DNA of 6,460 nt from Lachnospiraceae bacterium (GCA_024691065.1 JAILOA010000221.1:1-6460); one strand, 5' to 3'. Shown: positions 1 through 6,025, numbered from the stretch's first letter. Notes: generated by a model not told the origin, from the sequence alone. Numbers and translations are program-made.

Positions 1-38
1 CCGGTAACAACTGCAATTTTACCATCTAATTTTCCCAT
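1..38 (-). CDS. Short-chain dehydrogenase/reductase, N-terminal fragment (runs off the left edge)
   Basis: Only the first 12 codons and part of the 13th are present. They read MGKLDGKIAVVTG, the standard opening of the short-chain dehydrogenase/reductase family: a first beta strand leading into the TG of the TGxxxGxG dinucleotide-binding loop. Such enzymes are cytosolic NAD(P)-dependent oxidoreductases; the substrate cannot be told from this fragment. The ATG at 38-36 is chosen because a GAGGG ribosome binding site (plus strand 45-49) lies 6 bases upstream. The ATG at 42-40 is out of frame and meets a stop after seven codons. The gene follows the AlgJ-like gene on the same strand with no visible terminator, so it could be co-transcribed. 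The repeat edge at position 48 falls inside its ribosome binding site. Confidence 0.62.
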   Translation of the reverse strand, partial: MGKLDGKIAVVT

Positions 39-47
39 ACATTTCCC

Positions 48-271
48 TCATATTCTCAAATTTTATTTAAGCATTATTCACTCCAACAAAACAGAAATAT
101 CTTCCATTTCATAGGAATATCTTTCAACATATTCTGACAAAATAAAATCAAGGTTTACTTCATATTCTCAAATTTTATTTAAGCATTATTTACTCCAACA
201 AAACAGAAATATCTTCCATTTCATAGGAATATCTTTCGACATATTCTGCCAAAATATAATTAGGATTTGCC
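48..271. repeat. 112-bp direct tandem repeat covering the 3' end of the AlgJ-like gene
   Basis: Copy 1 spans about 48-159 and copy 2 about 160-271, with a constant offset of 112 bp. From 48 to 125 the copies differ at one base in 78 (C80 against T192). From 126 to 158 they differ at roughly ten positions. The tetramer TCAT occurs at 48, 160 and 272, that is, at both ends and at the junction. Copy 2 is the true end of the AlgJ-like gene plus its 3' flank. Copy 1 is an extra copy between that gene and the dehydrogenase start. The unit is not a multiple of three, so copy 1 is read in another frame from copy 2. Confidence 0.93.
78..161 (-). pseudogene. Remnant C-terminus of an AlgJ-like (SGNH) acyltransferase
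   Basis: Read on the minus strand from 161 to 78, this stretch encodes about 27 residues plus a TGA stop. They match the end of the intact neighbour: ILSEYVERYSYEMEDISVLLE here against ILAEYVERYSYEMEDISVLLE's equivalent there with F for Y before it. The substitutions are mostly conservative (S/A, F/Y, D/N, V/A, plus L/P), as expected of a homologue's end rather than random decay of an untranslated copy. An in-frame TGA at 168-170 closes the frame upstream and no start codon or ribosome binding site is present, so it is not expressed alone. It may be a recombination scar or a simple tandem duplication. Confidence 0.55.
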
Positions 272-1398
272 TCATCAAACATTTCAGGTTTGTAGAACTG
301 TCGATTTACAACATATACATTTTCAAACTGTTCTCTAATTGAAGGTATCATAGCAACCCTGAATGAATCACCAATAAGCAAAATAGATTCCTTGATTGGT
401 GCGTTTTCATTATAAAAATGTGACATTTGGCCGCCTTCCTGCTCATCACCGACAGTTTTCCAGTCCATTTCAGGAGTGCCATCAATCTCATACTCAATAT
501 CATCTGTTAAATAAGACCGAATCCCCACTATCTTGGCAAGATCATCAAGAGCACTGATATGATAATTACCCTTAAGATTTTTGGTTTTTATATCACGTTC
601 GGAAAGTTCAGGCATATCTAAATCCCACGAAGCCAACGTATCCCTAACACCGACATATCCTCCCAATTGATTCCAATGAGTATCATAATTATAGTAATAT
701 CTGGTATCCGTATCATTCAACAAATCTTCTTTAGGGGATACAATATTTACTCCACCTTCGTATAAATATTTAATCAATATATCGGTGGCCGATACATTTG
801 CATGAGTATATGTGGTTGGCATACTTTTATAGTAAACATTCTCTTTATTCGGTGCAACCATTACGGCAAATTTAATTCCTTTATCCGCAAGCTCATTCTG
901 GGTTTTGGATACCGCTTCCAAAATATTTGCTTTTTCCTCATCCGTATATAAATTGGTACCCTCAAAGTCACTGATAGAATCCCCATCCGGTTCCGAATCA
1001 AAGAATAACCAATTATCCTTTCCGGAAATAACAGAAGCGGAATTCAACTCCTTTGACAACAAATATGTTGTAATCGAATCTATTTTACTGAGAGCATCAT
1101 TTTTCCATACCGACCACTGCGAATCTACGGTATCAAACATTACATCTATGCTATCATCCAAATATTCGATTTTCTTCTCTTTTACCGAATTATCGGATTG
1201 AGATACATTTGCTTCCCTTTCAGGTGAGTTCTTATCGGCATTTACAAAATCACCCTGCAATGTACTCAATGTCGTATTAACTACTATCATAGTCTTGCTT
1301 AAAAAGAAATATATCCATGACAATATAGATAATATCAATAAAACTACTATAATTAAATTAATATGCCAATTATTTTTATCCAATATTTTATTTTTCAA
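190..1398 (-). CDS. AlgJ/AlgX-like SGNH acetyltransferase partner of the MBOAT protein
   Basis: This is a membrane-anchored, outward-facing SGNH-fold protein of about 402 residues, of the AlgJ/AlgX/DHHW type that hands acetyl groups to a surface polysaccharide. One N-terminal membrane segment (about residues 13-36) is followed by a charged linker and then the catalytic domain from about residue 125 (GKDNWLFF). The Asp-His pair lies in YDTHWN (Asp codon 682-684, His codon 676-678), and the nucleophile Ser in IGDSF (codon 364-366), so all three catalytic residues are present. Start: the open frame begins at GTG 1410-1408, which lacks a ribosome binding site. The bases GTGAGG there instead form a good site 6 bases before TTG 1398-1396, so TTG is preferred; the GTG would add four residues. 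It follows the MBOAT gene after a 213-bp repeat-bearing gap without a terminator, so co-transcription is likely. The glycan substrate is unknown. Confidence 0.85.
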   Translation of the reverse strand: MKNKILDKNNWHINLIIVVLLILSILSWIYFFLSKTMIVVNTTLSTLQGDFVNADKNSPEREANVSQSDNSVKEKKIEYLDDSIDVMFDTVDSQWSVWKNDALSKIDSITTYLLSKELNSASVISGKDNWLFFDSEPDGDSISDFEGTNLYTDEEKANILEAVSKTQNELADKGIKFAVMVAPNKENVYYKSMPTTYTHANVSATDILIKYLYEGGVNIVSPKEDLLNDTDTRYYYNYDTHWNQLGGYVGVRDTLASWDLDMPELSERDIKTKNLKGNYHISALDDLAKIVGIRSYLTDDIEYEIDGTPEMDWKTVGDEQEGGQMSHFYNENAPIKESILLIGDSFRVAMIPSIREQFENVYVVNRQFYKPEMFDEANPNYILAEYVERYSYEMEDISVLLE

Positions 1399-1404
1399 GA
1401 TATA

Positions 1405-1410
1405 CCTCAC
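1405..1410 (-). promoter_or_regulatory. Ribosome binding site that decides the AlgJ-like gene start
   Basis: On the minus strand the sequence AAAGTGAGGTATATCTTG places AGTGAGG six bases before TTG at 1398. Upstream of the competing GTG at 1410 the bases are ATTTTATAGAAA, with no purine-rich Shine-Dalgarno match. The GTG is therefore more likely part of the binding site than the start codon. Confidence 0.55.
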
Positions 1411-1530
1411 TTTCTATAAAATAAAGGAAATCGTTACATTTTTGTGTAAAGCCCTATTTACCGGCCTTTTAACTGTGACCCAAAATCATCTGCAATTAAA
1501 TTGCTTTCCTCTGAAAATTACCAAAATCCG

Positions 1531-1630
1531 TTAAAATTACCGTAAATATTACTACAATTATCTGAATATGTTAAAAATTTCCGTAAGCATTACTATAATT
1601 ACCAAATTTATTTAAAAATTACCGTAAATA
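1531..1630. repeat. 41-bp tandem repeat, two copies plus the parental MBOAT 3' end
   Basis: The hexamer CCGTAA recurs at 1540, 1581 and 1622, exactly 41 bp apart. Copies start at about 1531, 1572 and 1613. Copies 1 and 2 agree at about 25 of their first 30 positions. Copy 3, which holds the last codons of the MBOAT gene, agrees with copy 1 for about 19 bases and then diverges. On the minus strand copy 3 encodes IYGNF-stop, copy 2 NYSNAYGNF-stop and copy 1 NCSNIYGNF, each in a different frame. Together they fill most of the gap between the MBOAT and AlgJ-like genes. The remaining 1411-1530 shows no convincing promoter or terminator. Confidence 0.88.
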
Positions 1631-3009
1631 TAAGGAACATAAGACGAGTTAACTACAGCAAATAAAGCAAATGAAGCGCAAACAATTACAGCTATTCCCT
1701 TAAAAATCACAAACCATTTTTTATCTGTAAAACGCGAAAACAATTTTTCCAACGGAAAACATAAAAGAACCGCAATTATTAAAAGAATTATATAATTATA
1801 AGCTTTACCATCAGGCGTATAATTGCCGCTAAACATTCCCTTTATATACTTTCCGGCAACCATAAGATTATCAGCCCTAAATGGCACCCATAACAGATTA
1901 ACGAAGAAAAGCATATAGATATGACCGATAATTCCCGATCCCACTTTCTTCATAAAAGGAGCATATTTTTCAAGAACCAAAAGAATAAAATAACCTATTC
2001 CCCAAACTATGAAACTCCAATCGGCCCCATGCCAGAGTCCTGTAAGCATCCAAACCACGAGCATATTAAATAAATGTCTGGGTTTAGAACATCTGTTACC
2101 GCCCAACGGAATATAAATATAGTCCCTAAACCACTGAGTCAATGACATATGCCATCTCTTCCAAAAATCCGAAATACTACTACCTCTGTAAGGATGATTG
2201 AAATTTTCTCTGATATCAAATCCCAGTAATTGCCCTATACCTATTGCCATATCGGAGTATCCGGAAAAATCAAAATACAATTGAAGTGTATAAGCTATGG
2301 ATCCCATCCAAAGATCCAACCCGGAAAATGTATTGCCCTGCGCCACACCATCAAAATAATAATTCACCAACGGTGCGATTTTATCGGCTATCAGGACCTT
2401 TTTAGACAAACCAAATATAATTCTTTCCATTGCCGAAACATAATTTGCCTTGGAAGTTTTTCCTTTCTCCGATTCTGTCGTCTTATCAAGCAGTCCATCC
2501 ATAAATTCGTTATATCTGATAATAGGGCCTGATGTAACCGTAGAAAAGAAAGTTAAATATAAATAAATATTTAACAATGACGTTTTTTTATCAATTTTAC
2601 CTTTATATAAATCAACTAAAAAAGACACTGCCTCAAATGTTATAAATGATATACCCAAAGGAACGATAAATGATACAGTTTCTATATGGGTACCTGTCAT
2701 TGAATTAATTGTTTTAATAACAAATAAAGTATATTTAATTACTAATAATGGAGCTACGGAAATTACTATTGAAATTGCCAAGGCCCATTTCTTCTTTACT
2801 TTTACAAGCAATATAGATAATATTCTGATAATAATTGAAAAAACTAAAATCATCAAAAATGCACCTATACCGCCCCAGACATAAAAAATACTGTTTGCCA
2901 AAAACAAAAGAATATATTTTCCTTTGTTATTCTTTGTTCCGATAAGGTTATATAATATAATAAACCAAGGTAAAATACCTATTAAAAAAATAGCTGATGT
3001 AAATAACAT
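1612..3009 (-). CDS. MBOAT family membrane O-acyltransferase (AlgI/PatA/DltB-like)
   Basis: This 465-residue polytopic membrane protein is the usual length for bacterial AlgI-type acyltransferases, which move acyl groups, typically acetyl, from a cytosolic donor through the membrane for O-modification of surface glycans. It opens with MLFTSAIFLIGILPW, typical of the family. It carries YFDFSGYSDMAIG (about 245-257), NHPYRGSSISDFWKRWHMSL (271-290), FRDYIYIPLGGNR (294-306) and LTGLWHGADWSFIVWG (322-337). His327 in WHG is the conserved catalytic histidine and His287 a second conserved one. The C-terminus PYIYGNF matches the aromatic tail of AlgI proteins. ATG 3009-3007 is supported by AGGAG (plus strand 3018-3022) with 8-base spacing. 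The gene begins 56 bp after the Ser/Arg-rich gene and precedes its likely partner, the AlgJ-like gene. Acyl group and acceptor cannot be decided from sequence. Confidence 0.93.
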   Translation of the reverse strand: MLFTSAIFLIGILPWFIILYNLIGTKNNKGKYILLFLANSIFYVWGGIGAFLMILVFSIIIRILSILLVKVKKKWALAISIVISVAPLLVIKYTLFVIKTINSMTGTHIETVSFIVPLGISFITFEAVSFLVDLYKGKIDKKTSLLNIYLYLTFFSTVTSGPIIRYNEFMDGLLDKTTESEKGKTSKANYVSAMERIIFGLSKKVLIADKIAPLVNYYFDGVAQGNTFSGLDLWMGSIAYTLQLYFDFSGYSDMAIGIGQLLGFDIRENFNHPYRGSSISDFWKRWHMSLTQWFRDYIYIPLGGNRCSKPRHLFNMLVVWMLTGLWHGADWSFIVWGIGYFILLVLEKYAPFMKKVGSGIIGHIYMLFFVNLLWVPFRADNLMVAGKYIKGMFSGNYTPDGKAYNYIILLIIAVLLCFPLEKLFSRFTDKKWFVIFKGIAVIVCASFALFAVVNSSYVPYIYGNF

Positions 3010-3065
3010 CTGTAAATCTCCTGTTTTTTTTCTACAAATGATACTTCAAATAAAAGTACTACATT

Positions 3066-4319
3066 CTACTCTTCGGTTGCATTTTCCGAATCAAACTTGT
3101 TCTTGATATGCCAGAGATTTGAAGTGTCTCCCTCATATTCGACCCAGCCGTCTTCGGTTTCGATGTACCACTTATCACCCTCGCATTCCATCCAGCCGTA
3201 CTCGCTATCCCCGGCGATGTCATCATACCAGTACTGCCAAAGGTTAGGGGCAACATCGGTATTATACCAGATATAGCAATTTGTATCATAATCATAATAG
3301 CTATCTGCACCATAATCCCATGACAAACATTTTTCGTAATCGTCAGTAGATTCACAAATTTCGTAAATAAGTCCGGAATTTTTATTATCAGATTTTTTCT
3401 TGCTTGAATTTTTATTTCCGGAATTTTTATTTCCGGAATTTTTGTCCGAATTTTTCTTATCTGATTTATTATTCCCGGAATTTTTCTTGTTTGAACTATT
3501 GCTATCCTTATTTTTTGACTTCTTACCGTTTTCGGCACCATCAACCTTCTTTAAATAAATGTCACTTCCATAAATATCAAGATTACTGACAGGTTCATCT
3601 TCAACAGATGTACTTGTATTACCCGATTTATGATTATTGTATGAAGTTATCGAACCCAAAATCCCTAGCGAAATGAAAAGTCCCGGAGCAGTCATAAAAA
3701 ACAAAATCAGAATTATTATTCCCCTCATGGCAGCTTTATTACCTGCACGTTTGGAGGTTTCAGTTACATTTACGAGTTCATCTATAAAGACCGGCGTCTT
3801 ACTCATCGTAGCTCCGCATGAGTTACACGTCGGATACTGTCCCTCATTCCATACATACTCAGCCTCGGCGCCACAATATTCGCATCTAAAATGAGATTTA
3901 AATGTACCGTCCTGATTCTTAAAGACAATGTCATTGGCATCATAATAGGTGCCTTCCTCGTTGTAATAACCCTTGTGAAATACCTCGTTTGTTTTAGGAT
4001 GAATCCATTCCCTGTCATAATATATGTAATTATGTTTCTTACCATCCAGCAAAAGCGAGTTATTCTTTATTTCCTTAGGCATGCGCTTATCTATATATAC
4101 GCTTTTAATCCTGGGTTTACTTGAATAGCTTGAACTGTATGTTCTTGATCCATATGACCTTGAACTATGTGAGCTTGAACTATGAGATCTGCTCCTCGAA
4201 CTTGAACTCCTCGAACTTGAGCTTCGTGAACTTGAGCTTCGTGAACTTGAACTTCTTGAACTACTGCTACTATGTGAACGCGAGCTGTGTGAACTCGAGC
4301 TATGTCTTCCTGGTGGCAT
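3066..4319 (-). CDS. Ser/Arg-rich, zinc-ribbon, single-pass membrane protein of unknown function
   Basis: I do not recognise a named family for this 417-residue protein. In order it has: a Ser/Arg/His low-complexity region (residues 5-67) with SRSSS repeated at least four times; a globular stretch (70-145); a probable zinc ribbon CEYC...CNSC (Cys146, 149, 165, 168); one membrane helix (about 199-224); a Lys/Asn/Ser linker (264-316); and an acidic, aromatic-rich tail (317-405) with four Cys and two related units, GWMECEGD and GWVEYEGD. Basic residues before the helix (KRAGNK, MRG) predict the N-terminus and zinc ribbon inside and the linker and tail outside. ATG 4319-4317 has a perfect AGGAGG (plus strand 4327-4332) 7 bases upstream. 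It is first in a probable operon with the MBOAT and AlgJ-like genes, which hints at an envelope role; that is inference. Confidence 0.85.
   Translation of the reverse strand: MPPGRHSSSSHSSRSHSSSSSRSSSSRSSSSRSSSSRSSSSRSRSHSSSSHSSRSYGSRTYSSSYSSKPRIKSVYIDKRMPKEIKNNSLLLDGKKHNYIYYDREWIHPKTNEVFHKGYYNEEGTYYDANDIVFKNQDGTFKSHFRCEYCGAEAEYVWNEGQYPTCNSCGATMSKTPVFIDELVNVTETSKRAGNKAAMRGIIILILFFMTAPGLFISLGILGSITSYNNHKSGNTSTSVEDEPVSNLDIYGSDIYLKKVDGAENGKKSKNKDSNSSNKKNSGNNKSDKKNSDKNSGNKNSGNKNSSKKKSDNKNSGLIYEICESTDDYEKCLSWDYGADSYYDYDTNCYIWYNTDVAPNLWQYWYDDIAGDSEYGWMECEGDKWYIETEDGWVEYEGDTSNLWHIKNKFDSENATEE
3406..3450. repeat. 15-bp in-frame repeat encoding the Lys/Asn/Ser linker
   Basis: The unit GAATTTTTATTTCCG occurs at 3406-3420 and 3421-3435, with a diverged third unit from 3436. 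Related GGAATTTTT segments lie at 3375 and 3478. It encodes GNKNS-type pentapeptides of the extracellular linker. Length changes here would stay in frame. Confidence 0.8.
4198..4272. repeat. 15-bp in-frame repeat encoding SRSSS pentapeptides
   Basis: Five 15-bp units run from 4198: GAACTTGAACTCCTC, GAACTTGAGCTTCGT twice in succession, GAACTTGAACTTCTT and GAACTACTGCTACTA. They encode the core of the Ser/Arg-rich N-terminus. The serine codons are mostly TCA, AGT and TCG-like mixtures (TTC/AGT on the minus strand), so the protein repeat is kept although the DNA units differ. Confidence 0.9.
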
Positions 4320-4355
4320 AATGTTTCCTCCTAGTTAAATTTAAAATTCACAACT

Positions 4356-4384
4356 ATGATAGCACATAACTATCTTTATTTCCA
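4356..4384 (-). promoter_or_regulatory. Probable sigma-A promoter of the Ser/Arg-MBOAT-AlgJ cluster
   Basis: On the minus strand TGGAAA (plus strand 4379-4384; four of six to TTGACA) is followed after exactly 17 bases by TATCAT (4356-4361; five of six to TATAAT). A TG one base before the -10 makes it an extended -10. It lies about 37 bp upstream of the start codon, leaving a short leader with the AGGAGG site. It is the best promoter match between the upstream terminator and the Ser/Arg gene. Confidence 0.6.
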
Positions 4385-4402
4385 TAATAAAATATTCATA
4401 TA

Positions 4403-4481
4403 AATCCGCAAAATATGATACTTAAATATAACAGTGAATCCGTAAAATATGATACTTAAATATAACCTGAAATCCGCAAAA
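4403..4481. repeat. 34-bp tandem repeat upstream of the cluster promoter
   Basis: A 30-bp block begins at 4403 and again at 4437 with one C/T difference (AATCCGCAAAA against AATCCGTAAAA); a third, truncated copy (AATCCGCAAAA) starts at 4471. The period is 34 bp throughout. The array ends about 18 bp upstream of the predicted -35 and its partial copy runs into the T-tract of the upstream terminator. Each full copy holds ATGATACTT, that is, AAGTATCAT on the transcribed-direction strand. The same nonamer recurs at 3038-3046, just before the MBOAT ribosome binding site. It could be a regulator-binding array or a duplicated -10-like element. Confidence 0.88.
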
Positions 4482-4542
4482 CAAAAAAATCTCTCTAAGG
4501 AATGCGATGGTTTTAAGCCATAAACAATTCCTTAAAGAGATT
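4478..4542 (-). terminator. Rho-independent terminator of the secreted-protein gene
   Basis: Two 16-base arms (4488-4503 and 4527-4542) are complementary at 15 positions. The remaining pair is G-U only when transcribed in the minus direction, giving a fully paired 16-bp stem. The stem is followed by TTTTTGTTTT (plus strand 4487-4478). The 23-base loop contains a smaller ATGG/CCAT stem. It lies 65 bp after the stop codon of the secreted protein and insulates the cluster downstream. Confidence 0.88.
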
Positions 4543-4606
4543 CTAATTACTCAATAATAAATTTTAAATACAATAGTAAACATACTATCACTTTTTATCA
4601 ATAATC

Positions 4607-5851
4607 TTAATATGCATAAGAAAGAAAACCAAGATCCTTTAATCCTATATTTAAATTTTTACCATTATCATCTTTAATGTATTCCAAAAAATATATACTA
4701 TCATTTGACTCTTTTAGAGCATTTACCACTCCGGTATTATATGCAGTCTTATTGGCTGTTGAAGGACTATTATTCCAATTATACATATATACATCAGATG
4801 GTGTAGCGGTTATTACACTCCTATCACTTATTGTAGCATACGCGTATGATGCAACTGTACTTATCCTAACATCCATTTTCAAAGAACCCTTATAAATTTT
4901 AAAACCATGTCCATTATAAAAGAAAGATGCGTACGTACTTCCATTGGTATATGCTCCCCATGAATATTTTGTATCTATACTAGGTCCATAGTAATACGTT
5001 ACTCCGTCTGTCATCAACTTACCATTTTTCATTATGTGCTTAATAACATAGTCCAAATTCTTATCATAGTACTCTTGTGTATTAGTTTGAGGATTAGCAG
5101 TTGATTCGATAGTTTGAGGATTAGCAGTTGATCCGGAACCGGATGAAGATTTACCTTCTGCTACAACTTTTACGACTATATTTGTAGTAACATTACTATT
5201 TTTATCACGAATGACAATATTATCTATTCCTGTTCTTAAACCTGTAATATTCAGAGAATTGCCAACTCCTGTATAATTTCTGTCCCATGCACAATATGCA
5301 GTATATTCACTTTGATTAGTATAAGTAACAGTTGTTGGAATTTTAGCAACAACAACAACAGAAACTGTCTTACCTACTTCCACCTCAATACTTGATGGAG
5401 AGGCAACAATTGTTTGACCAGAATAATTAGAAGTATTTTTTCCTGATGAATCACTTCCACCTGATGAATCACTTCCACCTGATGAATCACTTCCACCTGC
5501 TGAAGAATCTCTTATCTTTACTTTACAAACAAATTTCTTTCTTCCAACCTTTGCAATTAATTTAAAATTAGCTTTCGTTTTATCCGTTGAAGAATCAATA
5601 ATTGCTTTTGAATTATACTTTCCTCTGGTGGAAAGGAAAGCATATTTCTTAGTTGACATAGACCACTTTACTTTTCTTTTTGCCCCTATTACTCTTACTA
5701 CTTTCCTATCAACTGACTTCATTTTAATACTATTTTTACTTATTTTCATTCTTGCAGCTGATGCAGTGTTAGAATTAAATGCTGTAGCAGAAAGAATAAT
5801 CATCATAACAGCAACAAAAAATATGAACAAATGTTTTCTAAATTTTTCCAT
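4607..5851 (-). CDS. Secreted protein with two Ig-like domains and an unrecognised C-terminal domain
   Basis: This 414-residue exported protein has a basic n-region (MEKFRKH), a hydrophobic core (8-24) and a likely signal peptidase site near NTASA-A (32/33). Residues 33-113 form a Lys-rich Ig-like domain of a style common in clostridial secreted proteins (KVKWSMS, then alternating strands). A GGSDSS linker (115-137) follows, then a second, BIG2-like Ig domain (about 146-231: IVASPSSIEVEVGKTVSVVV). A STANPQT repeat linker (241-257) precedes a Tyr-rich C-terminal domain (258-414) I do not recognise. No LPxTG motif or membrane tail is seen, so it is probably released or held noncovalently. ATG 5851-5849 has AGGAGG (plus strand 5860-5865) 8 bases upstream. 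It is a single-gene unit with its own promoter and terminator. No enzymatic motif is visible; an adhesive or scaffold role is only a guess. Confidence 0.85.
   Translation of the reverse strand: MEKFRKHLFIFFVAVMMIILSATAFNSNTASAARMKISKNSIKMKSVDRKVVRVIGAKRKVKWSMSTKKYAFLSTRGKYNSKAIIDSSTDKTKANFKLIAKVGRKKFVCKVKIRDSSAGGSDSSGGSDSSGGSDSSGKNTSNYSGQTIVASPSSIEVEVGKTVSVVVVAKIPTTVTYTNQSEYTAYCAWDRNYTGVGNSLNITGLRTGIDNIVIRDKNSNVTTNIVVKVVAEGKSSSGSGSTANPQTIESTANPQTNTQEYYDKNLDYVIKHIMKNGKLMTDGVTYYYGPSIDTKYSWGAYTNGSTYASFFYNGHGFKIYKGSLKMDVRISTVASYAYATISDRSVITATPSDVYMYNWNNSPSTANKTAYNTGVVNALKESNDSIYFLEYIKDDNGKNLNIGLKDLGFLSYAY
5084..5132. repeat. 27-bp period repeat encoding the STANPQT linker
   Basis: A 22-bp identical block occurs at 5084-5105 and 5111-5132, offset 27 bp. 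It encodes STANPQT twice in the linker between the second Ig-like domain and the C-terminal domain. Confidence 0.88.
5445..5498. repeat. Three identical 18-bp units encoding GGSDSS
   Basis: The unit GATGAATCACTTCCACCT occurs at 5445-5462, 5463-5480 and 5481-5498 without a single mismatch. It encodes the GGSDSS linker between the two Ig-like domains. Perfect identity, including synonymous sites, implies recent expansion and probable copy-number variation among strains. Confidence 0.95.
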
Positions 5852-5900
5852 AGGTTTTTCCTCCTTGTATTTAAATTGAATTTAGTCATTCATTGTTCAT

Positions 5901-5929
5901 ATTTTCCATTATTTTTTTTACTTTGTCAA
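5901..5929 (-). promoter_or_regulatory. Possible promoter of the secreted-protein gene
   Basis: On the minus strand a perfect TTGACA (plus strand 5924-5929) is followed after 17 bases by GAAAAT (5901-5906; four of six to TATAAT), with AAAATA one base further as an alternative. It lies about 50 bp upstream of the start codon. The -35 is strong and the -10 weak. Confidence 0.45.
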
Positions 5930-6025
5930 ATCCCTCCAAACAACCTCAAACCACTATATTTATTGACTTTCATCCATTTTAAAACACTTATTGCAAAATT
6001 TGGTATAGTAAATGTAAAAATTAAC
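5930..6025. other. Intergenic stretch without recognised content
   Basis: The gene-free interval 5852-6182 divides into a leader and promoter (5852-5929), this AT-rich stretch, and the GPH-derived repeats (6026-6182). I see no hairpin terminator, RNA gene or open reading frame with a ribosome binding site here on either strand. Confidence 0.5.

Noticed and set aside
905..1201. Plus-strand open frame of 98 codons inside the AlgJ-like gene
   Set aside because: It lies wholly antisense to a gene with intact catalytic motifs, has no ribosome binding site and shows no recognisable protein features.
1448..1471. Inverted repeat AAAGCCC / GGCCTTT as a terminator between MBOAT and AlgJ-like genes
   Set aside because: The stem is short with a central mismatch, and in the minus direction it is followed by ACACAAAAATG rather than a T-tract.
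1492..1504. Perfect palindrome GCAATTAAATTGC
   Set aside because: A 6-bp AT-rich dyad is common by chance in such sequence and is not next to a promoter; an operator cannot be supported.
3059..3544. Minus-strand open frame of 161 codons overlapping the Ser/Arg gene in another frame
   Set aside because: Its Lys/Ile-rich sequence is a frame-shifted reading of the Lys/Asn/Ser repeat. The overlapping frame has a perfect ribosome binding site, a zinc ribbon and a membrane helix.
4121..4321. Plus-strand open frame rich in Asn/Ser/Leu opposite the SRSSS repeat
   Set aside because: It is the antisense reading of the 15-bp repeat and has no ribosome binding site.
4403..4481. Short CRISPR array
   Set aside because: The interval between 30-bp repeats is only 4 bp, with no spacers and no cas genes in view. 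The 41 and 50-bp arrays fail likewise because they are gene-derived and have no unique spacers.
4546..4606. 3'-end duplication after the secreted-protein gene, like those of the other three genes
   Set aside because: Only the octamer TCAATAAT recurs (near 4551 and 4599). No coding-end copy is recognisable, so this gene is not counted in the pattern; the Ser/Arg gene also lacks one.
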